A stretch of 64,000 bases of DNA, from the NCBI GenBank assembly GCA_963789025.1, contig CAWBIT010000005.1:558001-622000 (forward strand), written 5' to 3'. The notes beneath the pieces were generated by a model that saw only the letters and a list, made by a program, of their open reading frames with translations, had not been told where the DNA came from and made no database searches. The position numbers were made by a program, and so were the translations under genes. Shown here piece by piece: positions 10,448 through 19,085 of this stretch. Source of the stretch: AP-15 sp963789025 (lineage in GTDB: Bacteria; Pseudomonadota; Alphaproteobacteria; ATCC43930; CGMCC-115725). Position 1 is the first letter of the stretch; each line of letters opens with the position of its first letter.

Positions 10448-10529
10448 ATGATGGTAGCCAAGAATATTCTCTTTCTCGTCGGCGATTTCGCAGAAGACTA
10501 CGAGGTCATGATGCCGTTTCAGGCCCTCA
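10448..10529 (+). pseudogene. DJ-1/PfpI family protein, 5' fragment only
   Basis: Only the first about 27 residues remain: NILFLVGDFAEDYEVMMPFQ matches the start of DJ-1/PfpI glutamine-amidotransferase-like proteins. After FQAL the sequence becomes unrelated and leads into palindromic repeats. The nucleophile Cys and the rest of the fold are absent from the window. This looks like a deletion or repeat insertion that removed the 3' part. Confidence 0.6.
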
Positions 10530-10591
10530 CGGCGCGTGCGTTTCCCTCTAGCTGGAACAAAACAGATGACTCGTTCACAGAGCCTCACGTC

Positions 10592-10679
10592 GAGATTGCT
10601 TCGTCGCTGCGCTCCTCGCAATGACAATTGTTTCGTCGGACCCTTTTGTGTGTCATTGCGAGCGAAGTGAAGCAATCTC
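10592..10679. repeat. Palindromic extragenic repeat
   Basis: An inverted repeat pairs GAGATTGCTTCGTCGCTGCG with the later block GTCATTGCGAGCGAAGTG plus AAGCAATCTC. The spacer is about 26 bases. Units of this type (CATTGCGAGCGAAGC..GAAGCAATC) are frequent in rhizobial genomes. It lies immediately after the truncated DJ-1 gene. Confidence 0.7.
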
Positions 10680-10721
10680 GGTCGTCGCGGCCCCAGTACC
10701 AAATGTCAGATTCGAACCATC

Positions 10722-10898
10722 AGCAGGGTGCTGAAAAACTCGCGTGTCATTCCGGGACGGCCCCGTCAGGGGCGGGCCCGGAACCCATGAACACAGGCCA
10801 AGCGATTGATTTCTCTGGTCCGGGTTCCTGGTTTCCGGGCTCACGGGCGGAGCCCGCGCCCCGGAATGACAAAGTTCCTGCATTTTTCCGCAGCCTGT
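10722..10898. mobile_element. MITE-like unit with IS5-type ends
   Basis: About 177 bases are bounded by inverted ends resembling the IS5-like element at 7132. The left end GCAGGGTGCTGAAAAACTCG matches GCAGGTTGCGGAAAAAGTCG at 17 of 20 positions. The right end, read inward, is ACAGGCTGCGGAAAAATGCA. The interior is a large GC-rich palindrome (GTCATTCCGGG ... CCCGGAATGAC) without coding potential. I infer a non-autonomous derivative mobilised by such a transposase. No clear target duplication could be fixed. Confidence 0.55.
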
Positions 10899-10919
10899 TC
10901 GCTCTTGGGTGCATTGAAG

Positions 10920-11453
10920 ATGACGGATCGAATTGTCTCGGAAGACACTCTGCTGTTGCCGGGCCGGCGGCAGCTGCTGCTCGCCTCGTTCCTTGCCGCG
11001 TTGCCGCTCGGATTGTCCGCCCGGCGAGCGGAAGCGATCAATCCTGCCGAAACGCAGGTGACTCTGCCCGATCAGATCAAATGGACGTGGAGCGCCGGGC
11101 CGCCGCACAGCGCTGAAATGGCGACGTTGTTCGGCGGGCTGGACAAGCCGGGCGAATACGTCGTGCTGATGAAATGGTACCCCGGCTACATGAGCGCGCC
11201 GCACAGCTACGATACCGACCGATTGTGCCTGGTATTGTCCGGAACATGGTGGGTGAAAAGCGGCACCGACTTCAACCCGGATGGCACGGTTCCGGTACCG
11301 GCCTGCGGCTTTGTCAGGCGCGTCGCCCACACGCCGCATTATGACGGCGTCAAGAAGAGTGCGACAGAGCCGGTAGTAATCGGGATTTTCGGCCTTGCTC
11401 CGGTCGATCTGAAACTGGTGGAACCGAGCAAGCCGGCCTGGCGTTACGCGTAG
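10920..11453 (+). CDS. Exported cupin-domain protein with Tat-like signal
   Basis: This 177-residue protein has an N-terminal GRRQLLLASFLAALPLG stretch that resembles a Tat or Sec signal with paired arginines. The mature part is a single cupin: GEYVVLMKWYPGYMSAPHSY supplies the His-containing first motif, followed by LVLSGTWWVKSGT and ACGFVRRVAHTPHYDG with the second-motif His. The ATG at 10920 was chosen because further upstream lies the MITE-like repeat. It probably binds a metal in the periplasm; the substrate is unknown. Confidence 0.65.
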   Translation: MTDRIVSEDTLLLPGRRQLLLASFLAALPLGLSARRAEAINPAETQVTLPDQIKWTWSAGPPHSAEMATLFGGLDKPGEYVVLMKWYPGYMSAPHSYDTDRLCLVLSGTWWVKSGTDFNPDGTVPVPACGFVRRVAHTPHYDGVKKSATEPVVIGIFGLAPVDLKLVEPSKPAWRYA

Positions 11454-11550
11454 GCGGCGAGTGCCGCGTCCCCGGTCGGGTAGCCGCCGAGTCCCTCAAG
11501 ATAGTATACAGGTCCGCCCAGCCGCTGATCATTACTGAGGGAGGCAACGA

Positions 11551-12294
11551 ATGCGCATCGGGCTTTTCATTCCTTGCTACATCGACGCGTTCTTTCCGGA
11601 AGTCGGCATTGCGACCCTGGAGCTATTGGAGCGCCTCGGGTATGAGGTCGTCTACCCGCGCGATCAGACCTGTTGCGGACAGCCGATGGCCAATAGCGGG
11701 TTCAATGCCGAATGCGCCGATACCGAGGCGCTGTTCGTGCGTAATTTCTCTGGGTTCGATTACATCGTGGCGCCCTCGGGCAGCTGCGTCGACCACGTGC
11801 GCTACAATTTCGACGCGATCGAGCAGACCCCCGAGGTGAAAGAAGTTCGGGCGCGCACCTACGAGATCGTCGAGTTCCTGCACGACATACTGAAGGTGGA
11901 TGCCTTTCCGTGGGCCCGGTTTCCGCATCGCGTCGGGCTGCACAACAGCTGCGGCACCCTGCGCCGATTGAAGCACGCGACGCCCTCTGAACTGCACGAA
12001 CCGTTCTTTTCAAAGCCGATGGATCTGCTGTCTAAGGTCGAGGGGATCGAATTCGTCACGCCGGCTCGACCGGACGAATGTTGCGGCTTTGGCGGCACCT
12101 TCTCGGTCTTCGAGGAAGTCGTTTCGACAAAGATGGGCTACGACAAGGTCAGCGATCACGCCCGCGCCGGCGCCGAGTACATCGTCTCGGCCGATACGTC
12201 GTGCCTGATGCATCAGCAAGGCTGCGCCGAGCGCATCGGCGTGCCGATCAAGTTCATCCATATCGCCCAGATCCTGAATGGAGCCAGCGCGTGA
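11551..12294 (+). CDS. lutA: (Fe-S)-binding protein LutA/YkgE, lactate utilisation
   Basis: This 247-residue cytoplasmic iron-sulfur protein is of the LutA type, one of three subunits (LutABC) of the L-lactate oxidising complex. Two CCG domains are visible: DQTCCGQPMANSGF with the downstream PSGSC, and HNSCGTL with PDECCGFGGTFSVF. The start follows a GGAGGC ribosome site 6 bases upstream. A remnant of lutB starts in the overlapping GTGA at 12291 and no lutC is present, so the complex cannot be made from this locus. A role in lactate oxidation is inferred from family and neighbours. Confidence 0.85.
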   Translation: MRIGLFIPCYIDAFFPEVGIATLELLERLGYEVVYPRDQTCCGQPMANSGFNAECADTEALFVRNFSGFDYIVAPSGSCVDHVRYNFDAIEQTPEVKEVRARTYEIVEFLHDILKVDAFPWARFPHRVGLHNSCGTLRRLKHATPSELHEPFFSKPMDLLSKVEGIEFVTPARPDECCGFGGTFSVFEEVVSTKMGYDKVSDHARAGAEYIVSADTSCLMHQQGCAERIGVPIKFIHIAQILNGASA

Positions 12295-12647
12295 ACACGC
12301 CTCAGGCGATGCTGCATCCCGAGCTGCTGGCCGCCGACGATACGCAAGCCATCGTCCGCGACGGCCATCGCCTCGATCACGCCGAGGCAGCGTCGAAGCC
12401 GCTGCGCTCGCGGCCGGAGCCGCAGCCGCGCGGCGCGAAGGTCCACGGCAGTCGGCCGGTCGACCAGGCGGAAGCGGCTGCGCGCTTCATAGCGGCACCC
12501 GAGCACGAGAAGATGCATGACGAGCGGTTGTGGGATCTGCGGCAGAAGCGCGACCGCGAGATGCACGGCATTGCCGAATGGGAGGAGCTGCGCTCGCTCG
12601 CCTCGGCAATCAAAGAGTATACTCTGACCCATCTCGACGTTTGCTAG
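12291..12647 (+). pseudogene. lutB: LutB N-terminal remnant
   Basis: About 118 residues follow lutA with a GTGA overlap. They include ARFIAAPEHEKMHDERLWDL and RSLASAIKEYTLTHLD, the N-terminal region of LutB. The frame ends at a TAG right after THLDVC, and the ferredoxin-type [4Fe-4S] domain and the rest of the about 470-residue protein are missing. A cupin gene follows 20 bases later, so the 3' part has been deleted rather than frameshifted. Confidence 0.7.
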
Positions 12648-12667
12648 ACCCGAACAAGGAGGCCTCA

Positions 12668-13072
12668 ATGATACGCTGTATTCGGCTTTGGACTGGAGAC
12701 GACGACAACTCGCACTTGGAGGAAGGGGCAATCGACCTTCCCAGGGGCGAACGTGGCGACATCCTCAGCGGCACCGTTAATGTCCTCAGCATCTCGTTCC
12801 GGGAGACGAGAGCCGGGGGCGCCTTCGAATGGCACGACGCGCCGGCCCGCCAATTTGTCATCACATTGAGCGGCACGCTCGACTTCCAGACGCGCACGGG
12901 CGACCACTTCATGCTGCACCCGGGCGACATTCTGCTTGCTGAGGACACTGCGGGAACCGGACACAGCTGGAAGCTTGTCGACGAGAATCCCTGGCGCCGG
13001 GCCTACGTGATTCTCAGCCCAGGCGTTGCGGTGCCGTTCGTCGTCAACTCGCCCAGTTCATCGCCCAGCTGA
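12668..13072 (+). CDS. Small cupin-domain protein
   Basis: This 134-residue single-cupin protein contains GGAFEWHDAPARQFVITLSG (first motif, with His and Gln) and LHPGDILLAEDTAGTGHSWK (second motif, with His). A Shine-Dalgarno-like AAGGAGG lies about 8 bases before the ATG. No signal peptide is present, so it is cytosolic. It sits between the lutB remnant and mqo. The function is not assignable beyond a probable metal-binding fold. Confidence 0.7.
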   Translation: MIRCIRLWTGDDDNSHLEEGAIDLPRGERGDILSGTVNVLSISFRETRAGGAFEWHDAPARQFVITLSGTLDFQTRTGDHFMLHPGDILLAEDTAGTGHSWKLVDENPWRRAYVILSPGVAVPFVVNSPSSSPS

Positions 13073-13090
13073 CCAGAAAGCGAGGCCCAT

Positions 13091-14590
13091 ATGGTCCAGA
13101 CTCAAAACTCTGCCGCACCAGACGTCGTGCTGATCGGTGCGGGCATCATGAGCGCCACCCTCGGCACAGTGCTCAAGGAGCTCGAACCCTCGCTCAGCAT
13201 CACGATATTCGAGACGCTCGATGATTGCGGGCAGGAGAGTTCGCAGGCATGGAACAATGCAGGTACCGGCCACGCGGCCAATTGCGAGCTGAACTACACG
13301 CCTCAGCGCGAAGACGGGAGCGTCGACATCTCCGAGGCGCTCAAGGTCAACACAGAGTTCGATCTGTCGCGCCAGCTGTGGTCCTACCTGATCCGCAAAG
13401 GCGCGATCCCAGACCCGCGCAGTTTCATCCATCCCTGCCCGCATATGAGCTTCGTCTGGGGGAAGGACAATGTCGCCTTCTTGCGCAAGCGCTTCGAGGC
13501 GATGTCCGCCAGCCATTGCTACCACGGGATGGAGTATACCGAGAATCGTGCCAAGATCGCCGAATGGGCGCCGCTGATCATGGATGGCCGCGGCGACGAG
13601 GAGCCGTTTGCGGCGACCAGCATTATCACTGGTACGGACGTCGACTACGGCGCACTGACGCACTTGCTGGTAAAGCATCTTGCCGCTCAGCCCGGGGTAT
13701 CAGTGCATTACAAGCACCGCGTCGTGTCTTTGGATCGTGAGCACAATGGCGCTTGGCGGGTGGGTATCGAAGACGACGACACGCACGAGCGCCAAGCAGT
13801 ATCGTCCAAATTCGTCTTCATCGGCGCCGGCGGGGGCGCGATCGAGCTGCTCCAGCAATCGCGGATCCCCGAAGGCCGTGGGTATGGCGGTTTCCCGGTC
13901 AGCGGAATCTGGCTGCGGTGCGACGAGAGCGCAGTAAGCGATCGCCATCATGCCAAGGTCTACGGCAAGGCCGCAACCGGATCGCCGCCGATGTCGGTGC
14001 CGCATCTCGACACCCGCATCATCGAAGGCAAAAAGTCGTTGTTATTCGGACCCTATGCCGGCTTCTCCAGCAGGTTCCTGAAGCACGGCTCGCTGACGGA
14101 CCTCTTCGAATCAATCACGCCCAGCAACATCCTGCCGCTGCTGGCAGTAGCGCGAGACAACATGGCGTTGACTGAATACCTGATTGGCCAGGTCTTTCAA
14201 AGCTCGGCACATCAGTTCGCGACGCTGCGCCAGTTCTACCCCAAGGCCATCCGACACGACTGGCGCGAAGCTGTCGCCGGACAGCGCGTCCAGGTCATCA
14301 AGCCCGACCAGCAGACGCACGGCGTATTGGAATTCGGCACCGAACTGGTCGCAGCCGAGGATAAATCCCTGGTCGCCCTGCTCGGCGCCTCGCCAGGCGC
14401 GTCCACCGCAGCCTTCATCGCCGTCGGCGTGCTGGAAAAGTGTTTCGCGAACGAACTCACCGAGGGCGGCTGGCTCCCCAAGCTAAGGGAGATCATACCG
14501 ACATACGGGATCGATCTTACTCAGGATGCCGACGCCTGCCGCAAGAGCCGCGCAGTTACCGCGGCCACCTTGAAGGTAGAGAATATCTGA
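13091..14590 (+). CDS. mqo: Malate:quinone oxidoreductase
   Basis: This 499-residue peripheral-membrane flavoprotein oxidises malate to oxaloacetate and passes electrons to quinone. The FAD-binding start VVLIGAGIMSATLGTVLKEL is intact, as is ESSQAWNNAGTGHAANCELN, the signature region of Mqo. The GTDVDYGALTHLL segment, KSLLFGPYAGFSSRFLKHGS and the C-terminal LLGASPGASTAAF are also present. The length is typical. It lies directly upstream of fumC and the malic enzyme remnant, so the locus is built around malate. Confidence 0.95.
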   Translation: MVQTQNSAAPDVVLIGAGIMSATLGTVLKELEPSLSITIFETLDDCGQESSQAWNNAGTGHAANCELNYTPQREDGSVDISEALKVNTEFDLSRQLWSYLIRKGAIPDPRSFIHPCPHMSFVWGKDNVAFLRKRFEAMSASHCYHGMEYTENRAKIAEWAPLIMDGRGDEEPFAATSIITGTDVDYGALTHLLVKHLAAQPGVSVHYKHRVVSLDREHNGAWRVGIEDDDTHERQAVSSKFVFIGAGGGAIELLQQSRIPEGRGYGGFPVSGIWLRCDESAVSDRHHAKVYGKAATGSPPMSVPHLDTRIIEGKKSLLFGPYAGFSSRFLKHGSLTDLFESITPSNILPLLAVARDNMALTEYLIGQVFQSSAHQFATLRQFYPKAIRHDWREAVAGQRVQVIKPDQQTHGVLEFGTELVAAEDKSLVALLGASPGASTAAFIAVGVLEKCFANELTEGGWLPKLREIIPTYGIDLTQDADACRKSRAVTAATLKVENI

Positions 14591-14637
14591 TTCGGGGACA
14601 CGGGGTTTGTTTCCGTATTTTTGGGGAGCCTAGTTCC

Positions 14638-16044
14638 ATGACCGAAGTTCGTAGAGAAACCGACAGCCTGGGCGTGGTGGAGGTGCCCGCTGATAAGCTG
14701 TGGGGAGCCCAGACCCAGCGCTCGCTGGAGCATTTCAGCATCGGCCAAGACCTGATCCCGCGGGAAATGATCACTGCCTATGCAACCTTGAAGAAGGCAG
14801 CAGCCAACGCCAACCACGCGGGCGGGCGCCTCGACAACTCGATCCACCGGCTGATCGTGCAGGCCTGCGACGAGATCCTGGCCGGGCAGCACCACGACAT
14901 GTTTCCACTGCATGTGTGGATGACAGGCAGCGGCACGCAGTTCAATATGAACGTCAACGAGGTCGTGTCCAACCGCTGCTGCCAGCTTGCGGGCACCGCG
15001 CTGGGCAGCAAGACGCCGGTGCACCCCAACGACCATGTCAACATGTCGCAATCGTCGAACGACACGTTCCCTTCGGCAATGTACATTGCCGCCGCGGTGA
15101 ACGTGACGGGGCGACTGCTGCCGGCCGTCACTGGCCTGCGCGATGCCATCGCGGCAAAGGCCGAGGAATGGCAGGACGTCGTGAAGATCGGCCGCACCCA
15201 CATGCAGGATGCCACGCCGATCACACTGGGGCAGGAATGGTCCGGCTACGCCGGAATGCTGAACGACAATATCGAGCGCATAGAAGCCGCGTTGAAAGGC
15301 GTGTACCAGCTGGCGCTCGGCGGCACTGCGGTGGGCACCGGCATCAATGCGGCCCCCGGCTTCGCCGAAGCAGCGGCGGCGGAGATCGCGAAGCTCACCG
15401 AGTTGCCGTTCGTCAGCGCCCCGAACAAATTCGCTGTGCAAGGGGCGCATGATGCGCTGGTGCAGCTGTCCGGAACATTCCGCACATTGGCGGTGTCGCT
15501 CTACAAGATCGCCAATGACATCCGGCTGATGTCGTGCGGGCCACGTGCCGGCTTCAGCGAATTGGAGATCCCGGAGAACGAGCCCGGCTCCTCGATCATG
15601 CCGGGCAAGGTGAACCCCACCCAGGCCGAAGCGCTGACAATGATCGCCGTGCAGGTGATGGCAAATGACGTGGCGGTCGGCTTCGGCGGCGCCGGCGGCT
15701 ATCTGGAGATGAACGTCTACAAGCCGCTGATGATCTTCAACATTGCGCACTCGATTATGATCCTGAGCGACGGGTGCATCAACTTCCGCAGGTTCCTGGT
15801 CGAGGGCACCAAGCCCCACCTGAAAAAGATCAAGGAATATGTGGATCGCTCGCTGATGCTGGTGACGGCGCTGTCGCCGGTCATTGGCTACGACAAGGCA
15901 TCGAAAATTGCCCACTACGCGATCGACAATGACCTTACGTTGAAAGAAGCCGCGCTGAAGCTCGGCTTCGTGACCGAAGAACTGTTCGACCGCGTGGTGG
16001 ATCCAGCGAAAATGGTCAGGCCTTACGTAGCCGGGAACGGGTAG
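14638..16044 (+). CDS. fumC: Fumarate hydratase class II
   Basis: This 468-residue cytosolic enzyme interconverts fumarate and malate without an iron-sulfur cluster. The ATG at 14638 gives the expected MTEVRRETDSLGVVEVP. Motifs include KLWGAQTQRSLEHF, TGSGTQFNMNVNEV, NDHVNMSQSSNDTFPSAM, GRTHMQDATPI and the superfamily signature GSSIMPGKVNP. All are intact. It ends with TAG, showing that amber is an ordinary stop in this genome. It stands 47 bases after mqo and probably shares its transcript. Confidence 0.95.
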   Translation: MTEVRRETDSLGVVEVPADKLWGAQTQRSLEHFSIGQDLIPREMITAYATLKKAAANANHAGGRLDNSIHRLIVQACDEILAGQHHDMFPLHVWMTGSGTQFNMNVNEVVSNRCCQLAGTALGSKTPVHPNDHVNMSQSSNDTFPSAMYIAAAVNVTGRLLPAVTGLRDAIAAKAEEWQDVVKIGRTHMQDATPITLGQEWSGYAGMLNDNIERIEAALKGVYQLALGGTAVGTGINAAPGFAEAAAAEIAKLTELPFVSAPNKFAVQGAHDALVQLSGTFRTLAVSLYKIANDIRLMSCGPRAGFSELEIPENEPGSSIMPGKVNPTQAEALTMIAVQVMANDVAVGFGGAGGYLEMNVYKPLMIFNIAHSIMILSDGCINFRRFLVEGTKPHLKKIKEYVDRSLMLVTALSPVIGYDKASKIAHYAIDNDLTLKEAALKLGFVTEELFDRVVDPAKMVRPYVAGNG

Positions 16045-17334
16045 GCGAACGCCAGTATCCACATCTGAACAGCGGAGAAAGCAATGTCTGCTTCCAACAC
16101 GGGCACGGGCAAACGTGGCATCGATGTTTTACACGACCCCAGGCTCAACAAATCCACCGGCTTGCCGAGGCCGAACGCCAAGCGTTGGGGCTCGTCGGGC
16201 TGGTGCCCGATGTGACGGACTCGATCGAGACCCAACTGAGCCGGGTCCTGCAGCAGCTCAGAGGCAAACCCAACGACCTCGAACGTTGCATACACCCTGA
16301 TGAATTTGCTCGAAACGAACGAGACGCTGTTCTACCGCACCCTAATGTCGGACCCGGCTCGCTTCCTTGAGATCGTGTATGATCCGGAGATCGGCGAAGC
16401 CTCGCTGAAGTTCGACCAAATTCTGCGCCGCCCGCACGGGATGTATCTGTCGATCAGCCGGAAGGGACACGTCAGGGAGGTGTTGCGCAATTGGCCGGTC
16501 AAAGACGTGCGTTTCATCTGCGCGACCAATGGCGGCCGCATCCTTGGCCTCGGCGATTTGGGCGCCAACGGCATGGCCATTCCAATCGGTAAGCTGCAGC
16601 TTTACACCGCGGCAGCAGGGGTGCCGCCGCAAGGCCTGTTGCCGATGTACGTGGATGCCGGGACGAACAACGAACCTATCTGCACGACCCGCTCTATCTC
16701 GGGCTGCGGCAGCATCGCCCGCCGACCGAGGAGCTGTACGGCTTTGTGGACGAGTTCGTTGACGCGGTTCAGGAGGTGTTCCCGAATTGCTGTATCCACT
16801 TCGAGGACTGGACCGGAACGGATGCAATTGCCCTTCTCGCCCGCTACCGTGAAAAGGTCTGCTGCTACAATGACGACATTCAGGCACGGGCGGCGTCACG
16901 CTGGCGGGCCTGATCAATGCGCTCAAGATCACCGGCGGCCAACTCAAAGAGCAGCGGGTCCTCTTTCTCGGCGCCGGCTCCGCCGCCATCGGCCTCGCCG
17001 ACCTGATTGTCTCGGCGCTGGGCCAGCAGCGCGTTGCGGCCGACGCAGCCCGGCAGCAGATCCGTATGTTCGATACCCAGGGACTGGTGGTCGCGGGGCG
17101 GCCCGGCCTTGCCGCGCACAAGCTGCCCTACGCGCACAAGCTGCCACCCAGCAAACCCTTCGATCATCTCGACCCGGCGAGCGAGTGCCCGCAGATCGTC
17201 GCGGCCATCGAAGATTTCAAGCCGACGGCCCTGATCGGCGTCAGCGGTAACGCGCTTCCCGCTGGTGTGGGGAGACTGTTCTCGCGCGAAGTCGTCGAGG
17301 CGATGTCGCGCCTCAACGCGCGGCCAATCATCTT

Positions 17335-18364
17335 CCTGATTACGCATGATCCTCAGCCAATTTGAGGAGGCGGTATGGCATCGGCGGGGTTCGGACTGCG
17401 ACATAGCCGAGGCGTGGCATCATGGCGGCGAGATCGTATCGGCGGTTGAAGCGGTACTCGAATTCGGCGAGGTAGCGGGGTACATGCTTGTCGCGGATGG
17501 TGCGGTAAGTGCCAGTGATGGCGCTCTTGATGTTGCCGAGGGTGGTGTTGACCCACTTGAAGGCAGGGTTCAGGGCGGCCTTGCGACCGGATCCAGTGAT
17601 GATCGGCTGGTGGACGCAGCCGGCGTTGCCGACCCCAGTGAAGCAGTGCAGGCCGTCACTGACAACGGTGCTGGCGGGCTGGAAATTGCGCTGCGCCAAG
17701 GTCGCGATTTCGGCACGGCGGAAACCCTTCACGCGGCGCAACTTCAAACGGATTGGCTTGCCCTGTGGTGTGGTTTCGACCGCCGCCACGATCGGCGTCT
17801 TGCCCGGCGAACCGCGGCCCCGCTTGCCGCCGTTGCGCTCCCCGCCGAGATAGGCGTCGTCGATCTCGATCCGTCCCGTCAGGCGCTTTGTGGCGTCCCG
17901 CTCCATCATCGCCTGCATGAGCTTGTGCTTGATCTTCCAGGCGGTGGTCTGGGTGACGCCAAGCCGGCGGCCCAACTCAATGCTGGAGATGCCGCCCTTG
18001 CTCTGAGTGAGGTGGTACATGGCGCGAAACCAAGTGCACAGCGGCACCTTGGTTGCCGCGAAAATCGTTCCGGCGATCACGGATGTCTGCCGTCGACAGG
18101 CGGCACACTGGTAAAGCGCCCGGGTCTTGACCAAGCTGTGATGCTGCCCTGCGCAAACCGGGCAGACAAAGCCGGACGGCCAGCGCCAGCGCATCACCGC
18201 CTCCCGGCACTGATCCTCTGTTCCGTAAAGAACAGCAAACTGGGCCTCGCTGACCCCCTTTTGAAATTGCACCTTGTTGCGCGCCATCGTTCAAACCCGC
18301 ATAAACAGCCGCATGTTCCTGTTTTGTACCACTCCTTGATGGCTGAGGATAGTGCGTAATCAGG
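17335..18364 (-). mobile_element. IS1595-family insertion sequence, 1030 bp, with 8-bp target duplication
   Basis: Terminal repeats are CCTGATTACGCATGATCCTC (left) and CCTGATTACGCACTATCCTC (right, read inward). The octamer ATCATCTT occurs directly outside both ends, at 17327-17334 and 18365-18372. Removing the element plus one copy restores the malic enzyme codons for RPIIFALSNPT, which proves the insertion point. One transposase gene on the minus strand fills it. Insertion postdates or accompanies the frameshift decay of the host gene. Confidence 0.95.
17340..18287 (-). CDS. IS1595-family transposase (ISXO2-like)
   Basis: This 315-residue transposase begins with an N-terminal zinc ribbon (CPVCAGQ and YQCAACRRQTSV), followed by a helix-turn-helix region ISSIELGRRLGVTQTTAWKI. 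The ISXO2-like catalytic core contains EIDDAYLGGERNGGKRG (first Asp), STVVSDGLHCF (second Asp) and WVNTTLGNIKSAI, where Asn replaces the Glu seen in many DDE enzymes. The frame is intact, so the element may be active. The gene ends five bases inside the right-hand terminal repeat as read on its own strand. Confidence 0.9.
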   Translation of the reverse strand: MARNKVQFQKGVSEAQFAVLYGTEDQCREAVMRWRWPSGFVCPVCAGQHHSLVKTRALYQCAACRRQTSVIAGTIFAATKVPLCTWFRAMYHLTQSKGGISSIELGRRLGVTQTTAWKIKHKLMQAMMERDATKRLTGRIEIDDAYLGGERNGGKRGRGSPGKTPIVAAVETTPQGKPIRLKLRRVKGFRRAEIATLAQRNFQPASTVVSDGLHCFTGVGNAGCVHQPIITGSGRKAALNPAFKWVNTTLGNIKSAITGTYRTIRDKHVPRYLAEFEYRFNRRYDLAAMMPRLGYVAVRTPPMPYRLLKLAEDHA

Positions 18365-19085
18365 ATCATCTTTGCCCTGTCCAACCCGACCGAGCACCAC
18401 GAATGCCTACCCGAGCAGGCTTATGCGTGGTCGGAAGGCAAGGCACTTTATGCCGGCGGCGTGCAATTCCCGCCGGTCCACCTCGCCGGCCAGACCTTCC
18501 TGCCCCCTCAGGCCAACAACCTGTACATCTTCCCCGCCGTCGGCATGGCCATCTACGCCGCCAACGCGAAGCGCGTGACCGATGAGATGTTCATCGAGGC
18601 CGCACATGCCGTGGCCGACCAGGTGCCCCCCGAACAGTTGAAGCTCGGCATGCTCTTCCCGCCGCAGTCGAACATCCTGGAGGTCGAGGTTCAGACCGCT
18701 GCGCGCGTAGCCATGCTCGTCTTCGATGCTGGCCTCGCCCGTGTGGATCGTCCGGCAAATATGGAGACGTTCATTCGGCGGCACCTCTACAAACCCGAGT
18801 ATCAAACACTCGCGTGACTCGCCTAGCCCGTTGACCGGCGCATCGCCCATTCCTGCCAGCGAGAGACTCATGACCGCTTGGACCGCCGATACGAGTTAAT
18901 CTTCCGGACCCGCCGAATTTGCCATTAGACGCGCCCGTGTGGTCCGTCTCGGGCAAATAGGGCGTTTGCCGCCGGTCTCCTGGAAGACGGACACGAGAAG
19001 GTCGTCTAAAGAGCCTCGCCCTAACCGGCGGGGTTCTTCTTTGCCCGCTTCGCATCTATCATTTATTGTTGTTGGAGGGGCCAGT

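Larger units (their letters stand above)
16084..18817 (+). pseudogene. NAD-dependent malic enzyme, multiple frameshifts and split by an IS
   Basis: The pieces are collinear with an SfcA-type malic enzyme of about 560 residues. From ATG 16084 comes GKRGIDVLHDPRLNKSTG. After a shift near 16160 comes EAERQALGLVGLVPDVTDS, and after another near 16290 NETLFYRTLMSDPARF and RILGLGDLGANGMAIPIGK. A shift near 16680 leads to EELYGFVDEFVDAVQEVFP and HFEDWTGTDAIALL. One near 16890 leads to the dinucleotide loop VLFLGAGSAAIGLADLI. At 17327-17334 an IS1595-type element with an 8-bp duplication interrupts the codons for RPIIF. The rest (FALSNPTEHHECLPEQA to YKPEYQTLA) follows it in frame. It would decarboxylate malate to pyruvate. 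Confidence 0.9.
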
